DNA from: Pseudomonas marincola
GTDB lineage: Bacteria > Pseudomonadota > Gammaproteobacteria > Pseudomonadales > Pseudomonadaceae
NCBI RefSeq assembly: GCF_900116605.1
Contig: NZ_FPBC01000001.1
Location: 434,001 to 498,000 of the forward strand
Direction: 5' to 3'
DNA: 64,000 nucleotides
Shown here: in pieces, positions 47,854 through 56,076 of the stretch
How the letters are laid out: each line of letters begins with the position of its first letter
Numbering within the stretch: the first letter of the stretch is position 1
Program-made: the position numbers and the translations under genes
Notes under the pieces: model-generated
Databases searched by the model: none
What the model was told of the DNA's origin: nothing
What the model saw: only the letters and a program-made list of their open reading frames with translations

Positions 47854-48033
47854 ATGAGCACTGATAAAGAAGACCTTGAGCTCGACGACGACTTTGTCTC
47901 TGAAGACAGCGACGACACTGAAGCACCGATCGAGGTGGCAAAAACCAACCTGACCAAGCGTCGCATCATTGATAATTTTCTTGATGAGCGCCGTTTGAAC
48001 AAGCAGTTGGCAGAGTACGACTTCGACCTGTAA
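47854..48033 (+). CDS. PA3496 family small acidic protein (putative envelope integrity protein)
   Basis: This is a 59-residue protein. The first half is very acidic (MSTDKEDLELDDDFVSEDSD) and the second is a basic/helical stretch, RRIIDNFLDERRLNKQLAEY. It matches a short family named after P. aeruginosa PA3496, located after nth in both cases (from memory). ATG at 47854 has GGGAG 8 nt upstream and is preferred to the in-frame GTG at 47845. Function is not established. Confidence 0.85.
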   Translation: MSTDKEDLELDDDFVSEDSDDTEAPIEVAKTNLTKRRIIDNFLDERRLNKQLAEYDFDL

Positions 48034-48161
48034 ACCGCTTTGCGTCACCGATTTACCAAGCAGTACCGCGCCAACCAAAGGCGCCGCAAGACTTAGATTT
48101 ACACAACGGCTGTCAACGCCAGAACAGCGCATGGCAACGATTGTGGCTGTACCAACCGCGA

Positions 48162-48198
48162 CTCCCGGGTTGTAGAAACCCGGGAGAGACTGTTTTTT
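48162..48198 (+). terminator. Rho-independent terminator after nth/PA3496-type gene
   Basis: CTCCCGGGTT-GTAGA-AACCCGGGAG stem (10 bp) with AGACTGTTTTTT after it. It lies between the small acidic gene and the convergent aminotransferase gene. Confidence 0.88.
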
Positions 48199-48207
48199 AC
48201 AGCAAAT

Positions 48208-49341
48208 TTACCCCGCCAGAACCTGATCCAGCGCCTGCGCCAGCGTGTCGATCGTACGGTCGATGTTGTAGAGCTTATCGAGCCCGAACAAACCGATCCG
48301 GAAGGTCTGGAAATCAGCGCCCTCATCACACTGCAACGGCACGCCCGCCGCAATTTGCAGGCCTTGTGCTGCAAACTTTTTACCGGTCTTGATATCGGCA
48401 TCATCGGTGTAGCAAACCACCACGCCAGGCGCTTCATAGCCTTGCGCGGCAACACTGTTGATACCTTTGCTGGCCAGTAAGGCACGAACCCGGTCACCCA
48501 ACTCCTGCTGGTTGGCACGCAGCGCAGCGAAACCGTAGTTTTCAGCTTCGCGCATCACATCGCGAAAACGCACCAGCGAGTCGCTCGGCATGGTCGCATG
48601 GTAAGCATGGCCGCCCTGCTCATAGGCCTGCATGATCTGCAGCCATTTTTTCAGGTCGCAAGCGAAGCTGCTGCTTTCAGTGTCAGCAATCCGCGCCAGC
48701 GCTTCGCCACTGAACATTACCAGGGCGCAGCAAGGCGATGCGCTCCAGCCCTTTTGCGGCGCGCTAATCAACAGATCGACACCAATGTCCTGCATGTCGA
48801 CCCACAGCGTTCCGGAGGCAATGCAGTCGAGCACAAACAGGCCACCGACCGCGTGCACGGCCTCGGCAATCGCACGCATGTAAGCATCCGGCAAGATAAT
48901 CCCGGAAGAGGTCTCAACGTGCGGCGCAAACACCACATCAGGCTTGTTGGCATGGATGGCGGCGACCACCTCATCAATCGGTGGCGGCGCAAAAGGCGCT
49001 TGCTTGTCGGCAGATTGCGGGCGGGCCTTGAGCACCGTGGTCTCGCTGGAAATGCGCCCCATGTCGAGAATCTGCGTCCAGCGGAAACTGAACCAGCCGT
49101 TACGCACGATCAAGCATTTCTTGTCACCGGCAAACTGGCGGGCAACCGCTTCCATGCCGTAGGTACCACTGCCCGGCACAACCGCAACCGCTTCGGCGTT
49201 ATACACCTGCTTGAGGGTTTGCGAGATGTCGCGCATGACTTGCTGAAATGCTTGCGACATGTGATTGAGCGAGCGGTCGGTATAGACCACGGAATATTCG
49301 AGTAACCCTTCCGGATCGACCGCAGAAACTGAGTTATGCAT
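48208..49341 (-). CDS. Class V aminotransferase (serine-pyruvate/alanine-glyoxylate type)
   Basis: This is a 377-residue PLP enzyme. VVPGSGTYGMEAVARQFAG is the phosphate-binding region, GLFVLDCIASGTLWVDMQDI carries the Asp that binds the pyridine nitrogen, and ISAPQKGWSASPCCALVMF has the Schiff-base Lys. C-terminal FRIGLFGLDKLYNIDRT is typical. The family includes alanine-glyoxylate, serine-pyruvate and 2-aminoethylphosphonate aminotransferases; substrate is undecided here. ATG at 49341 is preceded by AGAGGTG and preferred to an upstream in-frame start at 49410. It lies 96 nt downstream of gloA. Confidence 0.9.
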   Translation of the reverse strand: MHNSVSAVDPEGLLEYSVVYTDRSLNHMSQAFQQVMRDISQTLKQVYNAEAVAVVPGSGTYGMEAVARQFAGDKKCLIVRNGWFSFRWTQILDMGRISSETTVLKARPQSADKQAPFAPPPIDEVVAAIHANKPDVVFAPHVETSSGIILPDAYMRAIAEAVHAVGGLFVLDCIASGTLWVDMQDIGVDLLISAPQKGWSASPCCALVMFSGEALARIADTESSSFACDLKKWLQIMQAYEQGGHAYHATMPSDSLVRFRDVMREAENYGFAALRANQQELGDRVRALLASKGINSVAAQGYEAPGVVVCYTDDADIKTGKKFAAQGLQIAAGVPLQCDEGADFQTFRIGLFGLDKLYNIDRTIDTLAQALDQVLAG

Positions 49342-49437
49342 AAAGGCACCTCTAGACGTGGGCAGTAAATTCAACGCGCCGTTTGCGCAAAACCTGATAG
49401 AACCGCACAAACGGGGCGTTTTGCAACCTTAGTCAGC

Positions 49438-49830
49438 TCAGTCGTTGCGCGAAGGTGACAACAACTCGATCTTGTAGCCGTCCGGATCTTCGACAAACGC
49501 CAGAATGCTGTTGCCGTGCATCATCGGGCCCGGCTCGCGGGTGATCTTGCCGCCCCGCGCGCGAATGTCTTCGCAGGCCTTATAAACATCTTCGACTTCG
49601 AGCGCGATGTGACCGTAACCATTGCCCAACTCGTAGCTTTCTACGCCCCAGTTTTGAGTCAGCTCGATCACCGAGTTGTGCGCTTCATCGCCGTAGCCGA
49701 CAAATGCCAGAGTGAATTTACCGTCGGGATAATCTTTGCGGCGCAGCAGGGTCATGCCCAACACTTCTGTATAAAAAGCGATGGACTTGTCCATATCGCC
49801 AACGCGCAGCATGGTATGCAACAGGCGCAT
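49438..49830 (-). CDS. gloA: Lactoylglutathione lyase (glyoxalase I)
   Basis: This is a 130-residue enzyme that converts the methylglyoxal-glutathione hemithioacetal to S-lactoylglutathione. Metal ligands are in [20 protein letters not shown] (His5), [11 protein letters not shown] (Glu), [13 protein letters not shown] (His) and [12 protein letters not shown] (Glu). ATG at 49830 gives the standard MRLLHTMLR start; the upstream in-frame extension is not used. A perfect 12-bp hairpin lies 35 nt upstream. It is adjacent to argG in P. aeruginosa (from memory), but here a T6SS module lies between. Confidence 0.97.
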   Translation of the reverse strand: MRLLHTMLRVGDMDKSIAFYTEVLGMTLLRRKDYPDGKFTLAFVGYGDEAHNSVIELTQNWGVESYELGNGYGHIALEVEDVYKACEDIRARGGKITREPGPMMHGNSILAFVEDPDGYKIELLSPSRND

Positions 49831-49864
49831 GATCAGGGTTCCATAGAAAAATTGCAGGTAAAGA

Positions 49865-49894
49865 CCAAAGGCCACATCGGTTTGTGGCCTTTGG
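49865..49894 (-). terminator. Hairpin between T6SS module and gloA (likely terminator)
   Basis: Perfect 12-bp arms CCAAAGGCCACA / TGTGGCCTTTGG with a 6-nt loop. On the minus strand it is followed by TCTTTA, a poor T-run. It could end the T6SS module transcript or be a structured gloA leader. Confidence 0.5.
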
Positions 49895-50042
49895 CACTGC
49901 ACATATTGTGAGCCCACATGGCTGAGCTGACCACCCTCACAAGCCTGTTGTGAATATGGCCGCCAGGTTCACCGCCCTTCGATTCTGAGGATCATCATTA
50001 AGCTGAGGTATTTGGAGCGGCTAATCGAGGCAGCCTTCCGGG

Positions 50043-50990
50043 CTAAACAAGCGACGCTAGTTCAGCCTCGCGGTGAAGGATGGCCTGCTCCAACTCCGGG
50101 GAGCGCATTGCCCATTTTGCAGGGGATAGCGGTTTGGACCATTCGATGACTTCAGGGGCGGTGAGGTCGGGGACGACAACCATTTTTTTGCGCAAGCAAT
50201 AGTCATATAGAATGCTATTGAAAATAATTTCGCCCAGAAATGCATCCCAAACTAAAGCCAGAAACCAACCCCGATCTTTAGCCGCTTGCTTAACATCAAA
50301 CAAATAGCTCTGCCAGGTGCTCATATCGCGATGACGAAATACTGAAGCCTCCGGCACAACATCTGGGCCAATCTCCATAAAGCTGCGTATACACTCCCAC
50401 TGCGCCATCGATGAAATCCCACCGCCGGGATTTACCATCAATATCCAACCTTTTACATCCGGCGCATAGGCTTTGTGTTCTAAGCCTTCAAGTGGAAACC
50501 ACAGTAAGAGACTGCCATGTTTTGTGGCGCCACCAGTATTTAAACTAGTAACACTGGGCGCGATGGCATGCACCTTTTCCCACGGCACAAACCAATAACT
50601 ACCATCTGGCTTGGTAATGCACACTTCTCTACGTTGCCGATTAAAGCGTACTGGAGGAAGTAGAGGTTTTCGCCATTGTTTTATGAAAAAGTACCAGAGG
50701 GTGCCCATTAGGCCACCGCCAAACAAAGCTAGTATTGTAAGCCCCGCCCAATAATCTCCCGTATACCAAGCTACGTATGCAGCACTAGAGATGAAGACAA
50801 ATGTCAAACAATGCAAAGTGAGCCAGCCAGCCCCCATTGCGAAACTTCCAATATCTAAGAACACTTGATTCTTGCGCCAAATGATATTCATCAAATCACT
50901 GGCAGGCTGGCCTGTGGGGATGGGTAAGGGTGCAAGATGCTCTTGCTTCCACAGAAAGCCTTGCTTGATGTCGTCTGCCTGCTCGGTCAT
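50043..50990 (-). CDS. Second paralogous membrane protein, putative T6SS immunity
   Basis: This 315-residue protein is a clear paralogue of the next gene upstream (51042-51983): the first 60 residues and the stretch PPVRFNRQRREVCITKPDGS are almost identical, while the second membrane helix and the 220-290 region differ. Two membrane helices (about 50-105) are followed by a soluble domain. It resembles the DUF6708 family (from memory). Its ATG overlaps the stop of an 11-codon remnant of the effector tail (50987-51022). Position and topology suggest an immunity protein against the pore-forming-type effector, perhaps with changed specificity. Confidence 0.7.
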   Translation of the reverse strand: MTEQADDIKQGFLWKQEHLAPLPIPTGQPASDLMNIIWRKNQVFLDIGSFAMGAGWLTLHCLTFVFISSAAYVAWYTGDYWAGLTILALFGGGLMGTLWYFFIKQWRKPLLPPVRFNRQRREVCITKPDGSYWFVPWEKVHAIAPSVTSLNTGGATKHGSLLLWFPLEGLEHKAYAPDVKGWILMVNPGGGISSMAQWECIRSFMEIGPDVVPEASVFRHRDMSTWQSYLFDVKQAAKDRGWFLALVWDAFLGEIIFNSILYDYCLRKKMVVVPDLTAPEVIEWSKPLSPAKWAMRSPELEQAILHREAELASLV

Positions 50991-51022
50991 GAAGCATCCT
51001 TGCCTTTGATGATGTAGCGCAT
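50987..51022 (-). pseudogene. Remnant of the effector gene C-terminus
   Basis: Frame MRYIIKGKDAS then stop. The first seven residues equal MRYIIKG of the intact effector (at about 52085-52105), and KDAS matches its last residues KDAP. The intervening codons, about 30, are deleted in frame. Its TGA overlaps the next ATG as ATGA, exactly as at 51980-51983. Confidence 0.85.
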
Positions 51023-51041
51023 GCTTTCTGGGAGCAAACAG

Positions 51042-51983
51042 TTAGAGTTGTGATGCCAACTCAGCCTCGCGCTGAAGGATGGCCTGCTCCAATTCAGAGG
51101 AGCGTTTGGTCCATAGTTCAGTTGGCAGCGGTTTAGACCATTCGATTACCTCTGGAGCGGTGAGGTCGGGGATGTGCTTGAGTTTTTTCTGAGTTATCCA
51201 GTGTGCACCCATAGGGTTGAATATAAGACTCATAAGCCCAGCCTCCCAAACAAGTGTCAGGAACAGGCCTCTTTCCTGGCGGGCGACTTCAAATTCGCGG
51301 CAAAAAATTTGCCAAAGACTAAGACCGCAAATATTTTCAAGCGCCTGCGGTACAACGTCAGGGCCGACCTCCATAAAGCTGCGTATACATTCCCACTGCG
51401 CCATTGATGAAATCCCGCCGCCGGGATTTACCATTAATACCCAGCCCTCTACCTCTGGCCCGTAGGTTTCATGCTCTAGACCTTCAAGCGGAAACCATAA
51501 GAGCAAGCTACCGTGCTGGCTGGCCCCCCCAGTATTCAAGTTAGTCACACTGGGCGCAATGGCATGCACTTTTTCCCACGGTACAAACCAATAACTGCCA
51601 TCAGGTTTGGTGATACAAACTTCCCTGCGTTGCCGGTTGAAGCGAATGGGTGGAACAAGTGGCTTGCGCCATTGTTTAATGAAAAAGTACCAGAGGGTGC
51701 CCATTAGCCCCCCTCCCATGAAGGCTAACAAACCAAGGCTTAGCCAGATATCTCCTAATAGCATCACCCATGTACAAATTGAAAGTATAAGCACTGAGCC
51801 CATATGCAAAGTAAGCCAGCCTGCACCCATTGCGAAGCTTCCAATATCTAAGAACACTTGATTCTTGCGCCAAATGATATTCATCAAATCACTGGCAGAC
51901 TGGCCTGTAGGTATTGGTAAAGGCGCAAGATGTTCTTGCTTCCACAGAAAACCTCGTTTGATGTCGCCTGCTTGCTCGGTCAT
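51042..51983 (-). CDS. First paralogous membrane protein, putative T6SS immunity
   Basis: This is a 313-residue protein with two membrane helices (GSFAMGAGWLTLHMGSVLIL and GLLAFMGGGLMGTLWYFFI) and a soluble C-terminal domain with SLLLWFPLEGLEHETYGPEV and ISSMAQWECIRSFMEVGPDV. It resembles DUF6708 proteins (from memory). Its ATG overlaps the effector stop as ATGA, so synthesis is coupled to the effector, as expected of a cognate immunity protein. VasX-type effectors are neutralised by membrane immunity proteins, which fits. AT-richer than the flanking core genes. Immunity function is inference. Confidence 0.72.
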   Translation of the reverse strand: MTEQAGDIKRGFLWKQEHLAPLPIPTGQSASDLMNIIWRKNQVFLDIGSFAMGAGWLTLHMGSVLILSICTWVMLLGDIWLSLGLLAFMGGGLMGTLWYFFIKQWRKPLVPPIRFNRQRREVCITKPDGSYWFVPWEKVHAIAPSVTNLNTGGASQHGSLLLWFPLEGLEHETYGPEVEGWVLMVNPGGGISSMAQWECIRSFMEVGPDVVPQALENICGLSLWQIFCREFEVARQERGLFLTLVWEAGLMSLIFNPMGAHWITQKKLKHIPDLTAPEVIEWSKPLPTELWTKRSSELEQAILQREAELASQL

Positions 51984-54900
51984 GGAGCATCCTTGGGTTT
52001 TAGTTTTTCCGGGCTGACGAGTTGGCTTTTAAAACGGTCGATAACCAAGGAGCCATCATTTGATTTGTGCTCGGTGACCGCACTGCCTTTGATGATGTAG
52101 CGCATGCCCATACCGCCACCTATTACCAGTTTTTCGGGCTCTGTAGAGAGCGCACCGGTTTGGAGCGCCAATGGGCTGTGGTAGAGCACTTGAACCTGCC
52201 AATAGCGAGTATTCAGGCACTCAGGCAATTTGCCACTTAGGCTTAGGCCCATGCCATTGTGGTATGGCATCCACTCACTGTTGAGCTTTTCCAGCCATTG
52301 CAGGGTACAGTCAGTTGCCGAGCCGTAATTATTGACTGCGACCAAACATAGGTAGAGCTGAGTACGTTGAGGTTCTGCACCGGGTAACAGTATTTGCAGG
52401 TGGTCTGTTTCGCTGCCAAGCAAAATGCTATTACCGCCTCCCCCCAGTTGACGGCTGGTTATATGACCGTCGGAAATGACTTTAGGTTTGAACAGCAGAT
52501 CAACTAGGGTTTGTAACTCTGCACTTTGCTGCTCAGGACTGCTTCCCCAGCGCCGCTGATTGCCCCAGCAGCATTGCTCAAGGAATAATTGCAGTTCGCT
52601 GTCCTTAAAATAGTTCCAAGCTAAATATAAGCCTTCAACGATGAGGAGCAGCCACCCTACAGGGGAAAGGCGAAGGGTGAACCATGCTATGGCATCTTTA
52701 GTTAGCCACTCACCGATGAGAACCATATAGGTTGCATAACCGCCCAGTCCTGTTTGTGCCGCCATCAAGTTCATGACTGCGCTGTCGTGGCTTAAGCGAG
52801 CCCAGTGATCATCTGTCCAGTAATTGCCTTCTTTTTGCATTTCTGCTGAAAGCTTGGATAGGTCAGTGAAGCTAGCAGCTACGGCTAAAAATCCTGTAGT
52901 GAAACCAAATAATGTAATAATTGGAGCTTTCGTACCGAGCATTTTCATTTCAACCTGCCCCGTAGCCTCCCATGCAGTCCCTATCACTGCCGACAATGCA
53001 GCACCGACTTTCAGGTTTTCTGAAATGTGTTCTCGAAAACGCACATCATCATTCTCACGCCCCTGATCTCGCTTATTGATCGACGCCACATTACTCACGT
53101 GCAGCAACAAAGCCGCCAGCGGTAACAAGCCTCCAAACTTATTCAGGCTTTTAATTTGATTGGCTACGGGCGTTAAGCCCTTTTGCAGTTGCTTGCCAGC
53201 ATATTGGCTCCAGTCCCATATTTTTTGGCCGGCACTTCCGCTTAAGTGAAAGCCCAGTGAGCCCGCTTTAAAGACAGTGTCTGAGCCTAAGCGCAGTATC
53301 AGCAACATGCCGCTCAGGGATGGTGGAAAGCGCTGAATCAGGTTTGATGAAGAGCCTGCCCCTGTGAGGTGTTCGGCTTGTAGCGCAGTGAATGCTGCGG
53401 ATAATCGCGATACGGCTTGGCTCCAGTCAGTGCCGTTGGGGCCACCAAGGCCGCTCAGCCAGGTCAGCTTTCCAGCGGCAACCAGGCTGCCGAGTAATTT
53501 GCCAACGGCCTCCTGCGTGGGACTTTCCAGCGCCGCTTGAATATCCACCGTCCGGTCAGTGAGGTCCATGAGTGAGGGGCTAAAACCTGCACTGAGCATG
53601 CTCAATGGCTGATTGACTGAAGGGGCGCGCAATAAATTCATGGCCAGCTGTGTGCCGGGCCCAGTGCTGCATAATTCACTTAAGGTATTGAGCGACAGCT
53701 CGCTGAGCCACGTGCAGTGCTCTTCGCTGTCGAAATCGGCATACCACAGGGTAGGCCCGTGGCGGTCGAGATAGGCCTCAGTATCGGCGAGTAACACGCT
53801 ACGTCGATCGACTAACCACTGTTGATGCGGCTCAGCAGTTTGGCTGATCCATTGCTGCATACCGACCAGATCAACCCGCTCACTGACTTGCGCGCCGCTT
53901 CTGGCGTCGGTCATGTTGGTCTCTTTGGTTGTCACGTAGTTCATGATTACCAGCTGCACCTGATTTTGCAGGTCAGCTGGAATAAATGCTCGAACCGGGG
54001 CCATCACTATTTCTTGTTCTTGCTTTATCTCAGCAAGACGCGCGTCCGCAGCGCTGTGGCCAAGCGCGCGGCGCATATCGCGATTAACTTGAGTCTCCTC
54101 GTCCATCAAGGCTTCAAGCTTGTGCCGCTGTTGCAATAAGGTTTCACCCTGCTCAGGCGTCAGTTCTAGATCACGCTCGCGGTATATGTAATTGAATTGA
54201 TTGCTGAGTTCTGCGCCATCTTCGTTAATCAAGCTGTTGATGAAGCCTGCGACCATGCCTTTGAGAGCGTTGTTATGGTCCCATTCTTCTTCCGCGAGGT
54301 TTACGCTGACTTGTTCAAAGTTCAAGTCGCGCAGCACGCCTAGATCGTCATCGACCGCTGCAAACACTGGCCATAAATCTGCCGCTTGGCTTTTGGCCTG
54401 CTGCAGCCACGCATCAGTACCGGCGACATCCCACGGCACGACACTCCATTCACCGATGGGGTGTTCGCTGGCGTCGGGGTATTGGGCAGATGCTTCATCC
54501 AACTGCGCTTGCCATAGCATGGCGTCGGTATAAGGTTTGATGGTTTCGTACGATGGGTTGTCTATCATCTGTTGGCTGAGTTGATCAATCCCTGCTTTAT
54601 GGGCGGCAGCATTTTTCTGCTGATCCTGCGCCATCGCTTGCTCGCGAACTTCGGGCATCAGCTCTGCAAGCAGTTTCTCGGCCTGGGTAAGTGGCGGGCA
54701 ATGTTCGGTTTCAAGCTCGCGCGCCACGCGTGGCAAGGCAATTTTGCGCATGTGCGTTGAGCGCTGCTGCGGATCTTCCAGCTGCTGATACTGCTCGGCG
54801 CCGATGGGTCTCTCGGTATAGAGCAGCCAAGCGTCCTGATCTTTCTTAAGGCTAATGCCTGCATCGCTGCCGCTTGCCAGCTCGCTGTGTGGTGCGTCCA

Positions 54901-55177
54901 GACCTTGCAGTTGCAAGCGTCCATCAGCGGCAACGGCATAGCGTTTTAACGGGCCTTGAGCATGCCAAAGGTACAAGTAACCAACCCGCAAACGACGCAA
55001 TGCCATTGGGTGGCTTGCGGTCTTGGTGGCCGGGCTAAAGCAACTGTGTTGCGCTGGCTGCTCAGACAAAGCGTAACGTGCGGGCACGATAAAAACATCG
55101 GGCTGCCGTGCTGGGCATAAGCTGATGGGACTTTTGACGTCACGGGTACTTTTATCAGCGAGGCTTGGGCTGCTCAT
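51980..55177 (-). CDS. VasX/BTH_I2691-type T6SS effector, predicted membrane-targeting toxin
   Basis: This is a 1065-residue protein. The N-terminal part resembles the Toxin_VasX_N/BTH_I2691 effector region: ISLCPARQPDVFIVPARYAL, then LRRLRVGYLYLWHAQGPLKR and DAWLLYTERPIGAEQYQQLE. A long alpha-helical middle (about 150-600) precedes a C-terminal half with several hydrophobic segments near residues 610-640, 685-700, 720-735, 755-775, 810-825 and 840-860, a colicin-like pore-forming layout. The last 200 residues are soluble. It overlaps the DUF4123 adaptor gene and the immunity gene by 4 nt each. Delivery on VgrG and killing of neighbours by membrane damage is inferred from family and context. 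Confidence 0.8.
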   Translation of the reverse strand: MSSPSLADKSTRDVKSPISLCPARQPDVFIVPARYALSEQPAQHSCFSPATKTASHPMALRRLRVGYLYLWHAQGPLKRYAVAADGRLQLQGLDAPHSELASGSDAGISLKKDQDAWLLYTERPIGAEQYQQLEDPQQRSTHMRKIALPRVARELETEHCPPLTQAEKLLAELMPEVREQAMAQDQQKNAAAHKAGIDQLSQQMIDNPSYETIKPYTDAMLWQAQLDEASAQYPDASEHPIGEWSVVPWDVAGTDAWLQQAKSQAADLWPVFAAVDDDLGVLRDLNFEQVSVNLAEEEWDHNNALKGMVAGFINSLINEDGAELSNQFNYIYRERDLELTPEQGETLLQQRHKLEALMDEETQVNRDMRRALGHSAADARLAEIKQEQEIVMAPVRAFIPADLQNQVQLVIMNYVTTKETNMTDARSGAQVSERVDLVGMQQWISQTAEPHQQWLVDRRSVLLADTEAYLDRHGPTLWYADFDSEEHCTWLSELSLNTLSELCSTGPGTQLAMNLLRAPSVNQPLSMLSAGFSPSLMDLTDRTVDIQAALESPTQEAVGKLLGSLVAAGKLTWLSGLGGPNGTDWSQAVSRLSAAFTALQAEHLTGAGSSSNLIQRFPPSLSGMLLILRLGSDTVFKAGSLGFHLSGSAGQKIWDWSQYAGKQLQKGLTPVANQIKSLNKFGGLLPLAALLLHVSNVASINKRDQGRENDDVRFREHISENLKVGAALSAVIGTAWEATGQVEMKMLGTKAPIITLFGFTTGFLAVAASFTDLSKLSAEMQKEGNYWTDDHWARLSHDSAVMNLMAAQTGLGGYATYMVLIGEWLTKDAIAWFTLRLSPVGWLLLIVEGLYLAWNYFKDSELQLFLEQCCWGNQRRWGSSPEQQSAELQTLVDLLFKPKVISDGHITSRQLGGGGNSILLGSETDHLQILLPGAEPQRTQLYLCLVAVNNYGSATDCTLQWLEKLNSEWMPYHNGMGLSLSGKLPECLNTRYWQVQVLYHSPLALQTGALSTEPEKLVIGGGMGMRYIIKGSAVTEHKSNDGSLVIDRFKSQLVSPEKLKPKDAP

Positions 55178-56076
55178 CGAACAACTCCTTGGGAAAGTTG
55201 TTCCGGGATGGGCAATAATTTCTGGGCCCGCAACTGGGCGATCTGAGCGGCAAACTCAATACGCTGGGAAGGGGTTCTACTGGAGGATTCAAGCACCAGC
55301 GCGGCAATATCGTGATGCTCCTGCAGCGCATTTTCACCCAGCAACGCATGGATTCTGGCGTACTGGGTGATGTCGAGCGCACTGCAGAACCCCTGAGCGT
55401 ATGCCTGGGTGGCAAGGGTATGGATATGCTGCCAGCGTTGATCCGGCTCTAGGTGTTCGGCATAGCTGGGAAAGCTTTGCAGCAGATAACTATTAAGTTC
55501 GATCACATTCTGGCGAAAACTGACTGCTCCTAAGGCGTTAATTTGCTCATCAGAAAGCGTGTATGGCGTTGGTATTTTGAGGGTTACATGGCGTTGCGAT
55601 CGGGTGTGAATACGCCACTGGTTGCTGATGCGATCAGGCGTGACCACGGTGATGATAGGGCCTAGAAGATGGCTGCTACTTTCGAGCGTCAGCAAAGCGT
55701 CAATGGTGGCGGGATCAGCGACGCGCAGGTACGCAGGTTGGCCGTTGACTTTAACGTGCAACAGCGCCCGCAAATGCGCCATTAGCTCGACTTGCGAGGC
55801 GTCTGAAAAAATCAGATAGCCCCATTCTTGCTGAGCATTGTTCAGAAATTGACGAAGCCCCGGATCATCAGGGCCAGACAAACGGATAAGGCACGGCGAA
55901 ATATCCGCCAGCGGCTCCAGCGCGGTCGTACGGTAGAGCAATTCAAAGTCAGGGTTCTCGTACCATTGATAGATGCACTGCAACAGCTGCTCAACGCTCA
56001 CCCCATCAATCAACAGATAAGCCGATAGTTGCCACGGCAGGTCGCTGCTCAGACCGGGCATTTCAACTCGCTCCAT
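55174..56076 (-). CDS. DUF4123 T6SS adaptor/chaperone
   Basis: This is a 300-residue cytoplasmic protein. The N-terminal DUF4123 domain (about 10-130) shows LSAYLLIDGVSVEQLLQCIY, QEWGYLIFSDASQVELMAHL and GQPAYLRVADPATIDALLTL. DUF4123 (Tap/TEC) proteins load a particular effector on its VgrG tip. The C-terminal half is variable and probably recognises the effector. It overlaps vgrG by 14 nt and the effector by 4 nt, which ties the three into one delivery unit. Confidence 0.88.
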   Translation of the reverse strand: MERVEMPGLSSDLPWQLSAYLLIDGVSVEQLLQCIYQWYENPDFELLYRTTALEPLADISPCLIRLSGPDDPGLRQFLNNAQQEWGYLIFSDASQVELMAHLRALLHVKVNGQPAYLRVADPATIDALLTLESSSHLLGPIITVVTPDRISNQWRIHTRSQRHVTLKIPTPYTLSDEQINALGAVSFRQNVIELNSYLLQSFPSYAEHLEPDQRWQHIHTLATQAYAQGFCSALDITQYARIHALLGENALQEHHDIAALVLESSSRTPSQRIEFAAQIAQLRAQKLLPIPEQLSQGVVR

